Source of the DNA: Scylla paramamosain
Lineage: Eukaryota > Arthropoda > Malacostraca > Decapoda > Portunidae
NCBI RefSeq assembly: GCF_035594125.1
Contig: NC_087190.1
Coordinates: 6,813,962-6,877,961 of the forward strand
Direction of reading: 5' to 3'
DNA length: 64,000 bases
Below the pieces are notes generated by a model, which was given only the letters and a program-made list of their open reading frames with translations, searched no databases and had not been told where the DNA came from. Position 1 is the stretch's first letter. Each line of letters begins with the position of its first letter. This document shows positions 52,185-62,192 of this stretch, piece after piece. Position numbers and translations under genes: made by a program.

Positions 52185-54206
52185 ATGCTCCTCGATGGCT
52201 GGGATGAGGTGCAGTTACGGTTTGCTTGTTACAGATTGTTTTGCTAAAAGAATGTCTCTTACTGATTCTGTTTTCAGTTTTTCTGTCTTTAGTTTTCATT
52301 CTATTTATGTCTGAGAAACATCTTTCGCAATCCACATTTGCATGGGGCAATGAAAGGCATGCTAGTGCAAAGTCAGACACGCGCTTGTATTTTGAACATC
52401 CCTCACTATCCAGAATCAGCCTTATCTCCCCCCAAAACAAATCAGGAGCTTTATCTTTTAATTTTTCATTTCCTTGCCTCCACTCATGATGTTTTCTGGG
52501 AGATCTTCGAACTCAAGCTTCATCCATTCTTCATCCAGTTGCTGCAATGTGGCATCATCTCCACCAATTATGTGTGGAAGATGAACTACCAGAGGAACAA
52601 GACTAGGTTTACTTACTTTTTTCTTACCCAGAACGTAGGCTGGCTCCAAGATAGACAGTATTGAGAGAACTGGGTCCTCAAAATCAAGTCTCTTCTTGAT
52701 CTGTTCTGCAGCTGTGACAAGGAAAGATCTGCATCTCTTCTGGAATTCAGTCATTTTGTCTCTATCCTTATACAGATCAGGAGTACTCGTTACTCTTTCA
52801 GGCACAGAAGCTCCTAAGTACACCTGTTTCAGCATATTCCATTCACGCTCATTTCTTGGTTCATTATTACCGAGCGGTTGCTTCATCACACTGTCTCTCT
52901 TCATGAACGTCAACAGTATATCCTTGTACAGACTACAAACTTGACTATGACGTGCATTTATCACAACTCTTTCACTTTGAAAATGAAGGTTAAAGTGGGT
53001 GAATCTGGGCAACACTGATTCAAGGAAGCAATAATATAGTCTAACGAAAGGACTATGCAATAGTTCATAAGCATTCTTTAGTGCGTGTGAATAGCTCTTA
53101 CTCTGCTGATTGTGTAAGTCTGTGAAAAAGAGCTACAGAGCACCCCATTGTTCCAGCATCCTCTTGATGGCAGCACTGTAGGAGAGCCATCTTGTACGTG
53201 ATGGTGATAAAATTCTGCCTTTCTACTCCAGTGAACTCTTGAAATTCGCATAACTGTGCCATTCGTTTGGAAGAATGTTTCAGTGTATTGTGCACGTCAT
53301 ATGCTAACTGCTCAACGCACTGTGGCAACTGTTTACACGCCTCAGAGGCACACGTGTGTGCTGAGTGACATATATATTTCATCATGTATATACCTGGGCA
53401 AGCAGCCTTAAGTCTGCTATTATCACAATTGTTTTGCGCCCATCATGGTGCTACAGCCATCTGAACCAAATCGAATCATATTATCAACTGGCACTGTAAA
53501 ATCACTGAATAATTTTATTATGGCTGAAAAAAATTCTATTGCTAGTAGCACCTTCACTTGCAGTCTCTGTGTTATCACTGCTGAAGACTGGCACCAGGTC
53601 CCTAAACTTACTAGCAACACCATTTTCTTTTGCATATCGCACCATTATACACAAGTTCTGAGATACTGAAATGTCCGTAGATTCATCCATTTTCTTCAGT
53701 TTATCTGCCAGGTCCTGCTTATGACACTTAGCCATAACATTACCACGTATGTTTTGACACTTTTTTCTTTTCATTTTTACCTCTTTAGGAATGGCTGAGT
53801 CAGGAAAAACATTCTTTGATAACATCACATGAATGATCAGCCATTCTAAAACTTGTGTTATGTTCAACCATCATCGCTGTTAGCTTGATTTCAGCAGCTT
53901 TAAGTGAATCTCCCTTGCTAGAGTGCCCTTGTGCACTGACAAACGCCTCTGCTATAGTTTTTGTTGAATTAGATGTTGCACACATTGTGATGCTTCCCAC
54001 TTTTCTCATGAAGCTTTATTGATGTTCACTGTGCAGTAATTTCAACACCAGATTTTTTTATACACTGCTTTACACGAGTCCTTCCTGGATGGTCTTAACG
54101 ACGGAAATTCTTTTTCCCAGACTTCTCTGTACTTTTGTTCACGCCTTGCTTTTTTCTTGGTTTTTATTGTGTTTTCACTATTCACGGCACTGCGTTTATC
54201 TGCCAT
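52185..54206 (-). pseudogene. hAT-family transposase, frameshifted, with N-terminal BED-type finger
   Basis: Minus strand from ATG at 54,206 (MADKRSAVNSENTIKTKKKA). An N-terminal BED-like region (VWEKEFPSLRPSRKDS) is damaged by a stop. In successive frames follow HNTSFRMADHSCDVIKECF, the segment MDESTDISVSQNLCIMVRYA, then FGSDGCSTMMGA and KYICHSAHTCASEACKQLP. After these come a long frame at 53,060-52,458, and finally the hAT dimerisation region LPHANVDCERCFSDINRMK near the C-terminus. hAT transposases cut and paste their own DNA, and this subgroup has been domesticated repeatedly in animals. At least four frame changes are needed to read it through, so it is dead. It is GC-richer than the satellite, with no sign of duplication within the window. 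Confidence 0.8.
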
Positions 54207-54343
54207 TCTCTTTGCTGTGAAATGTGCCAGGTTATAAGAATCTAGCCAGGTAGAACAACACCCGCAACTGAGCTGCCTCCTGTCTGAGACTCCTGATGAA
54301 GGTTAATCAAGCATCCCCCCAGTCACCTGGCGCCCGCCTCCCC
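54207..54343. other. Upstream flank of the hAT gene
   Basis: Sequence with GGTTATAAGAATCTAG and C-rich stretches. It may be the leader of the transposase gene on the minus strand. No clear transposon terminus is seen. Confidence 0.3.
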
Positions 54344-54484
54344 CCTCATACATTAAATACAGGAACAGATCGTGTAGTGTTCCCCCCCTCCCCCTCACTC
54401 CATCTCCAGCCACTCCCACTCAATACATGAACTGACTGTGTAGTGTCCCTCCCCTCACTCCCTCCCTCCTCCAGCCAAACACCC
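54344..54484. repeat. Two-copy tandem repeat of about 70 bp
   Basis: The first copy begins CATTAAATACAGGAACAGA and the second CAATACATGAACTGACTG. Both contain TGTAGTGT followed by CCC, CTCACTCC and a CTCCAGCCA end. They differ by substitutions and small indels. The array leads straight into the CT run. Confidence 0.6.
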
Positions 54485-54494
54485 ACCTCCCCCC

Positions 54495-55000
<506 letters not shown>

Positions 55001-56976
55001 TTATTGAATTTAGTAATTATTCGGACAAGAAGAGAGCTTGTTGGAGATTTGCTTTTAAACATTTCTCTATTTTATTTTTGAATGATTCAATAGTATTGCT
55101 GTTCACAATTTCGGCAGGAGTTTATTCCATATATTTACTATACGATTAAAGAAAAAATGTTTGGATTCGTGGGATTTAAAACGTTTGGGTATAATCTTGA
55201 ATCCATTATTTCTTGTTAGGTTAGAATGATCAATGGAAAAATATTTATGTGCATCAATGTTACTATATCCTTTGAAAATTCTGAACACTTCAATTAGGTC
55301 TCCTCTTATCCTGCGCTTTGTTAAACTAAATAGGTTTAGTTCTTCCAGTCGTTCCTCATACGACTTATTGCGCAATCTTGGAATCATCTTTGTGACTCTG
55401 CGCTGTATCTTTTCTAGTTTTTCAATGTCTTTTTTGTAGTATGGTGACCAGAACTGTACACAGTATTCTAGATGAGGGCGCACCAGTGAGTTATATAAGG
55501 CAAGTATAACCTTTTCTGATTTAAATTCAAAGGTTCTTCCAATGAACCCTACAAATTTATTTGCCGTCTTTACGGTTTCTGTGGAGTGTTGACTCGGCTT
55601 TAGGTCGTTTGACACAACGACACAAAGATCTTTTTCTTTATCAGCACTTGACAGTGGCATGTTATTCATTACATATCTCGCCTGAACATTGTTTCTTCCG
55701 ATATGTAGAATTTTACACTTTTCTATATTGAATCTCATCTGCCATTTTTCTGCCCAGCTTGTTAGTTTATTGAGGTCACACTGCAGTTCCTGCCATTGTG
55801 ACACAGACGTTGCTCTACTTGTTATTTTGCTGTCGTCTGCAAATTTATTTATTTTGCAGTTTATCCCTTCATCAATATCAGTAATGTACATTATGAAGAG
55901 TACTAGTCCTAATACATAGCCTTGAGGAACACCGCTATTTACCTTATGCCACTCTGACTCTTTTCCATTTATCACAACACTCTGTTTTCTGTCAGAGAAC
56001 CAGTCTCTCAGCCATTTCAGGGTGTTTCCGGCAATGCCGTGAGCTTTACTTTACTGATGAGTCTCTTATGGGGAACAGTCTCGAAAGCTTTCTGGAAATC
56101 AAGGTAGATAATATCAACAGCTTTTGTCTCGTCATACGAGTTAAATACTTCATAAAAGAAGTCTAATAAGTTTGTTAAGCAGGAGCGCTTGGTTCTGAAA
56201 CCGTGTTGCGAATCCTTTATGATTTTATTTTCTTCTAAATATTTAACAGTTTTATCTCAGATTTTTTGTTTCCATCAGCTTGCACACTACTGAGGTGAGA
56301 CTGATCGGCCTGTAATTGGCTGGGAGAGATTTATTTCCTTTTTTAAAGATTGGCGTGACATTTGCTACTTCCCATTTGTGGGGAACTTTACCCGCTAGTA
56401 ATGTTTTATTGAATAAAATTGTAAGCGGTTTCACGAATTCATTTCTTGCTTCTTTAAGAAGCCTGGGTGATATCTTGTCTGGCCCCAGTGTTTTGTTTAC
56501 GTTCTCTCGCAGCTAAAAATGGTGTAGCCAGGGAGCGAGTACTCAGCTAAGTAATCCCTACTTGATGAATTTATCCACGTTTCCGTGACGCCTATGATGT
56601 CGTAGTTTTCAAGATAAATAAGAGCTTGCAGCTCATTTAATTTATTTTGTAAACTACAGGCATTGAAGTAACAAGCTCTGATCTTGTCTGAACCTGTGGA
56701 TGAAATAATTACGTTAGTGTTTACGACGCTGGTCCTGTTGTTGGCGCCCGCGCGTTTTTTGATCTGTGGAGACAATCTTTTTAATGGATTAATCTGCCCA
56801 TCCTGGCTGCTCCCACACCGATCAGATGAAGGAGGAGGCGGAGGAGGAGAAGGAGGAGGAGAGGGAGGAGTGACTTTCAGGAGAATTTCCCTCACTGGTG
56901 GAGATAAAAAGGTTTTCCGTGTTGTAATTTCCTCCAAACCTCTCCCTTTCCTTCCTCCACACGCTCCTGCCATCAC
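55001..56976 (-). pseudogene. CR1/L2-type LINE, internally deleted and damaged
   Basis: Minus strand. A proline-rich leader (56,830-56,880) is followed by the endonuclease start KIRACYFNACSLQNKLNEL and GVTETWINSSS (the catalytic ET). After LPGYTIF the sequence jumps to a reverse transcriptase segment (NVNKTLGPDKISPRLLKEA), so most of the endonuclease and the linker are gone. Then come KWEVANVTPIFKKGNK and NYRPISLTSVVCKL, followed by stops and shifts around 56,250 and 56,040. The last frame (55,975-55,103) reads SGVPQGYVLGLVLF, KFADDSK (catalytic box FADD), LVRPHLEYCVQFWSPYYKKD and IVNIWNKLLPKL. In GVPQGYVLGLVLF two positions differ from the usual GVPQGSVLGPLLF. It is not functional. Confidence 0.82.
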
Positions 56977-56984
56977 CTGTTACA

Positions 56985-57120
56985 ATATTATTACCATTAT
57001 TATTGTTATTATTAAATTATTATTATTATTATAATTTTGAACATAAGTATTATCATTATTACAAGTACTTAACTATTTATTCTTATTTCTCTTTGTGTGT
57101 TTGATTTTTCCTGCATAGTT
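56985..57120. repeat. AT-rich trinucleotide DNA
   Basis: Irregular ATT repeats (56,985-57,035), then TTATTACAAG and T-rich sequence up to the TCTTC array. No gene is seen. Confidence 0.75.
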
Positions 57121-57292
57121 TCTCTCTTCTCTTCTCTTCTCTTCTCTTCTCTTCTCTTCTCTTCTCTTCTCTTCTCTTCTCTTCTCTTCTCTTCTCTTCT
57201 CTTCTCTTCTCTTCTCTTCTCTTCTCTTCTCTTCTCTTCTCTTCTCTTCTCTTCTCTTCTCTTCTCTTCTCTTCCTCTTCTCTTCTCTTCCA
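57121..57292. repeat. (TCTTC)n pentanucleotide microsatellite
   Basis: About 32 units of TCTTC, nearly perfect, with one CTTCCTCTT break near 57,270. A pure pyrimidine strand. The long Arg-Glu and Phe-Ser-Ser readings are artefacts. Confidence 0.97.
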
Positions 57293-57624
57293 CCTTTCAC
57301 TTAATCAACAAATCTCAAGGTAACACAGCCACCTGAGTCTATTTCATTATTACTATTATTTTGTTTATTTATTTATTGTAATATTTTGTATTATTTTATT
57401 ATTATTTATTGTATTATTTTGTTTATTTATTTATTGTAATCTTAGGGACAATAATCCTTTCTTTCAGCTGATGCACACTCCTTACCTCTGTCACCTTTTC
57501 TGTGATGTGTGTCTATGTGTCCGTGTGCCTCACTGCCTCACTCTTAGTGCAACACAGTGAGTGTCCATATCATTTGTGTGCTCTTTGTTTTTCACAGTTT
57601 TTCACTGATTAGTTCCTTCACTGC
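57293..57624. other. AT-rich linker
   Basis: Contains two near-identical TTTGTTTATTTATTTATTGTA words (57,360 and 57,418) spaced about 58 bp apart, i.e. a small tandem duplication. Nothing else is recognised. Confidence 0.5.
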
Positions 57625-58100
<476 letters not shown>

Positions 58101-58172
58101 TTATATCTTTGTTTAATATTTACAACTGCAACAACTACTGCCACTGCTACTACCACCATCTTTACCAAAATC

Positions 58173-58173
<1 letters not shown>

Positions 58174-58211
<38 letters not shown>
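58174..58211. repeat. (CA)n microsatellite
   Basis: About 38 bp of CA directly abutting a LINE fragment, where the preceding element or its tail probably ended. Confidence 0.9.
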
Positions 58212-58213
<2 letters not shown>

Positions 58214-58735
58214 AGGAAACTAACTGTAACGATGACTCGTCCGAAAGTGGAATATGCAGCTGTAGTATGGTCACCAAGTCTCAAGGAATACATCAGGAAA
58301 CTGGAGAGGATACAAAGAGCAGCAACAAAGATGATCCCAAACTTAAGAGAAAAGACATACAAAATGAGACTAGAAAAACTAAACCTTCCAATTCTGGGAC
58401 AAAGAAGGGAGAGAAGAGACGTAATCACGATATATAGACTAATGGAAGGACTGGAAAAGCTTGACAGCAACGACATTGTGACGTGGGATACGAGAGACAT
58501 TAGAGAACACGGAAAGAAGCTGAAAGAAAAAAAAAGAAAATTTGTAGAAGAGATATAAAAAATAATAGTTTTCCACTGAGTAGTTGATACATGGAACTGT
58601 CTAAATGAGTGTGTGGTGCAAGCAAAAACTATTCTTAATTTCAAGGCCAAGATAGATAATAACAGATACAGAGGCGGTACAGTACAAGCATAGCTCCTCT
58701 CCTGCGTGACACAGCTAGGTAACAACTAGGTAATC
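58212..58735 (+). pseudogene. LINE 3'-end fragment (CR1/L2-type)
   Basis: Reads RPKVEYAAVVWSPSLKEYIR, then KLERIQRAATKMIPNLREK, and LNLPILGQRRERRDVITIYR. This is the C-terminal end that follows the reverse transcriptase in such LINEs. The frame stops at TAA 58,556; a broken tail continues (VDTWNCLNE, AKTILNFKAKID, RYRGGTVQA). It ends CAACTAGGTAATCACACAC, leading to a CA run. Only the 3' fifth of an element remains. Confidence 0.8.
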
Positions 58736-58736
58736 A

Positions 58737-58800
<64 letters not shown>
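58736..58800. repeat. (CA)n tail of the LINE fragment
   Basis: ACACACATACACACA and then about 55 bp of pure CA, directly after CTAGGTAATCACACAC. Taken as the 3' microsatellite tail of the LINE. Confidence 0.92.
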
Positions 58801-58802
<2 letters not shown>

Positions 58803-60300
58803 TGATGTAAATAAAGCATCTGGTCCAGACGAAGTATCAAACTGGATACTGAAAGAATGCAGAGAACAAATGCCTGATAAAAATCACAGTATGGTGGTGA
58901 CATCATTGTTGCAGGGAAGAGTACCAAAAGATTGGAAGAGAGCAAATATTATACCAATATTCAAAGGAGGAAATAAGGAAAACCAACTAAATTATAGACC
59001 AGTGTCATTGACTAGTGTTGTAGGGAAACTATGTGAAAGAACAATTAAGGAAAGACAGATAGAACACTTGAAAAGAGACGAAGTTTTGGTTAATTGTCAA
59101 TTTGGATTTAGAAGGGGAAGATCACGCTCGATGAACTTATTGTCTTTTTATTCAAGGTTAGTCGATATTGTGCAAGAGAGACAGATATGGATGGGTGGAT
59201 GGTGTCTACTTAGACTTGAAGAAGGCTTTCGACAACACAGCACCACACCAAAGATTGCTATGAAAGATAAGAAATTATGGAAGAATTGGAGAAAGACTAC
59301 TGGAGTGGATGGAGGATTATCTGGATGATAGAGAGATGAGAACTGTAATACAAGACCAAAATTCATCTTGGCTGAAAGTAACTAGTGGTGTCCCACAGGG
59401 GTCAGTGTTGGGACTGATAATGTTTGTGATATATGTGAATGACATGAATGAAAAAATAGATAGTTATATGAACTTATTTGCAGATGATGCTAAGCTGATG
59501 AGAAGAATAGAAAATGTAAATGACTATGATACTGCAAGATTATTTAAATAAGATAAAAAGATGGATTAAATCTTGGCAAATGGAATTCAGTTTAAGTAAA
59601 TGTAAAGTAATGTAGTTTGGGAAGAGTGAAAAACGAATAAAATATCATTATGAGATGGATGGTGTGAAGTTAATGAAATCAAAAGAGGAAGTGGATTTAG
59701 GAGTAACAGTTACTAAAAACTTGACTACGGACAGACACATTGATAAAATTACTGGAGAGATGATGAATTTGTTAAAACGAGTAAGAATGTCATTCTCATA
59801 TTTGGATGAAGGAATGATAAAAAAAAAAGTTGTTGATTTTCATGATAAGATTAGAATATGCGGCAGTGGTGTAGTCTCCTCATACAAAGAGGAATATTAT
59901 AAAATTAGAGAGTACAAAGAGCCATCAGTAAGATGGTTCAGGAGTTGAGTAAGTCAACCTATGAAGAAAGATTAACGATGATGGAAATTCCTACCCTTGA
60001 AAACAGGAGCAAGGAGATTTAATAAGCATCTATAGAATGATAAAATGGTATGGAAAATGTGAACAAAGAATGTTTTATAAATTTAGACACAGAGTACAAG
60101 GGGACACAGTAAGAAGTTGAAGAAAGTTAACTGTAGAAGAGACATCAAGAAGTGTGAACAAATGGAATGAACTTAGTGAAGACGTTGTGAATGCTGAAAC
60201 TGTCCATGCATTTAAGACCAAACTGGATAAGTACAGAGACAGGATACTGTGAGATTACTTCCCTCCCGTAAACCACAGCTAGGTAAACACAACTAGGTAA
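58801..60300 (+). pseudogene. Second CR1/L2-type LINE fragment: reverse transcriptase, frame-broken
   Basis: It starts inside the region ahead of reverse transcriptase (VNKASGPDEVSNWILKEC). Next are VPKDWKRANIIPIFKGGNK, NYRPVSLTSVVGKLCE and CQFGFRRGRSRSMNL. A frameshift near 59,200 garbles the first catalytic box (LDLKKAF in another frame). Then come MEDYLDDREMRTVIQDQ, SGVPQGSVLGLIMFVIYVND and LFADDAKL (FADD). Later frames carry KEEVDLGVTVTKNL and LSKSTYEERLTMMEIPTLE, with stops. It ends with CACAACTAGGTAAATAAATA and a short CA run. It is the same kind of element as the fragment at 58,212. Confidence 0.82.
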
Positions 60301-60310
60301 ATAAATACAC

Positions 60311-60592
60311 ACATAACAAACTGCTGCTAAGAGAAGAGGGAAATACCAGATACAGACAAGGCCAAAGCAAAGACTAATAAAAGGAAGATGCTTGAGTGAC
60401 ATAAAGAAATAAAGTTTCCCACAGAGAAATATATAAGTTTGGAACAAGCTCAGTGAGGAGGCAGTATTGGCAACGAGTGTGCACAACTTTGAGGAAAAGC
60501 TGGACAAGTGTAGATATGGAGGCAGACCACACGAACGTAGCTCAGGCCTTGTAAATTACAACTAGGTAAACACACACACACACACACATATA
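60311..60592 (+). pseudogene. Third LINE 3'-end fragment
   Basis: About 280 bp holding VWNKLSEEAVLATSVHNFE then KLDKCRYGGRPHER in one frame, the terminal WNxL...F..LD pattern of these LINEs. It ends ACAACTAGGTAAACACACAC. It lies immediately after the tail of the second fragment, so successive insertions near CA tails are likely. Confidence 0.7.
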
Positions 60593-60729
60593 AAAAGAAA
60601 ATCCATAATCACACATAGGATAACAACAACAAAGAAACAATAAAACAACAGAAATAAGTAAAAAAAAACATCCCCTTTTAATGATTTGCAGGGAACCACC
60701 ACCACCACCACCACCAGCACCAGCACATA
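60593..60729. other. AT-rich linker with (CCA)n
   Basis: A-rich DNA with an AACAACAACAAAG stretch and a CCA trinucleotide run (60,697-60,723) just before the hAT-like terminus. No gene is seen. Confidence 0.5.
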
Positions 60730-60732
60730 CAG

Positions 60733-61890
60733 CAGGGGTTCTCAAAGTGGTCAATATCGATCCTCAGGGGTTGATGGGACCATCCAAGGGGTCAATGAAT
60801 AATTAGGGGGTTGAAAGGTGGTCAATGAATAACAGAGGGGGTCAAAAGGGGGTCAATGAATAACCAGGGATTTGAAGGGGGTCAATGAATAATCAGTGGA
60901 TCAAAATTGGGTCAATGAATAATTGGGGGGACAAAAGGAGGTCAATGAATAAACAAGGGATCGATGAATATTTACTGCTGGGGACTAAGGGACCGTTGAA
61001 ACCTCTCATTAGAAATTCTCAAAAATAATTTGCAAAAATCTGAAGAATACCAGACATAATTATTACTATTATTTTTAATTATAATAATTTATTGAATTCA
61101 AACAATAGGTCAAATTGTCAGTGAATCTTCAGAAATTTCAGCAGTGCTGGCAACACTACCTTCAACCAATCACTCCATCTCATTGTGTCTCCCAGCTCTA
61201 CTGTCTGTACTAGGGTCTGTACAGGATGCATTCTTGTCTCTGTCCCGTACAGAGCCAGTGAACGTATCCCCCCACTTCACCCCACCCCGCCTATGTCTCT
61301 CTCGCTGTCTCGCACACATTAGTTCAGGGCACGCTCAGCTCCCGTAAGTGTGGTCCGCGAACTGATTATTGTGACGCATTGAAAACTGTGCGTAACAAGC
61401 ACAATGGCTGTCGTTGCTGCTAAGAAGAAATGCCATCAGTGTTCTCAGAAATATTTGAAATATGGATTCATTACTTCATTAACCAATGACACCATGCCAT
61501 TGTGTCACTTGTGTGAAAAGACTTTCAGTAATGATGCCATGAAGCCTGCAAAGATGAAGCACCACCTTGAAACGGTTCACTGTGATAAGAAAAACAAAGA
61601 CCTTGACTATTTCAAGACACTGAAAGAAAACTCAAAAGTCGATCAAATATCAAGACTTTTTTCAAAGCACCCGTCAGTTGTGATACTGAAGGAGGTTTAA
61701 GAGCTTCATATAACATCTCCCTCATGAAAGCAAAGAAAGGAAAGGCACACACTATTGGTGAGGGTATCATAATCCCAGCTATTAAAGAAGTTATAAAAAG
61801 TGTTATGAAGAAAAATTCTCACTCTGTTCTTAAAGATTTGCCATTAAGTAACAGTACAGTGCAAAGAAGAATTGATGAAGTGAGTGACTG
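60733..61890 (+). mobile_element. hAT transposon, left part, with subterminal repeats and truncated BED-finger transposase
   Basis: It begins CAGGGGTTCTCAAAGTGG at 60,733, the usual CAGGGG-type hAT end. From 60,770 to 60,975 the word GGTCAATGAATAA recurs at roughly 30-bp steps, like subterminal transposase sites. ATG at 61,404 opens a frame (MAVVAAKKKCHQCSQKYLKY) with GFITSLTNDTMPLCHLCEKT, AMKPAKMKHHLETVHCDKK and DLDYFKTLKENS. This is a BED-type zinc finger with its Cys-Cys and His pairs, as in ZBED/SCAND3-like hAT proteins. It stops at 61,698 by a one-base shift. The next frame reads GLRASYNISLMKAKKGKAHT and LPLSNSTVQRRIDEVSD, then the minisatellite begins. The catalytic core and right end are absent. 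Confidence 0.78.
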
Positions 61891-62192
61891 TGAATAGCTG
61901 GGAATGGATGGGAGAGGAGTGGCTGTCAATGACTGGAAAAGGAGTGGCTGTGAATGGCTGGGAAAGGAGAAGCTGGGAATAGCTGGGAGAGGAGTGGCTT
62001 GCAAAGGGATGGCTAGGAATGGCTGGGCGAGGAGTGGCTGGCAATGGCAGGGAGAGGCTGGGATGGGAGTGGCTAGGAATGGTTGGGGGAAAAGTGACTG
62101 TGAATGGCAGGGAAAGGAGTGGCTGGGAATAACTGGAAGAGGAGAGGCTAAAAATGGCTGGGAGAAGAGTGACTGGAAGTGGCTGGGAGACG
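61891..62192 (+). repeat. 25-bp minisatellite, G-rich strand on top
   Basis: Diverged units with words GGCTGGGAATGGCTGGGAGA and GGAGTGGCTG, about 25-26 bp each, roughly 12 units. It starts right after the hAT coding sequence at GACTGTGAATAGCTGGG. Open frames through it arise from the repeat length and carry no gene. Confidence 0.93.
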
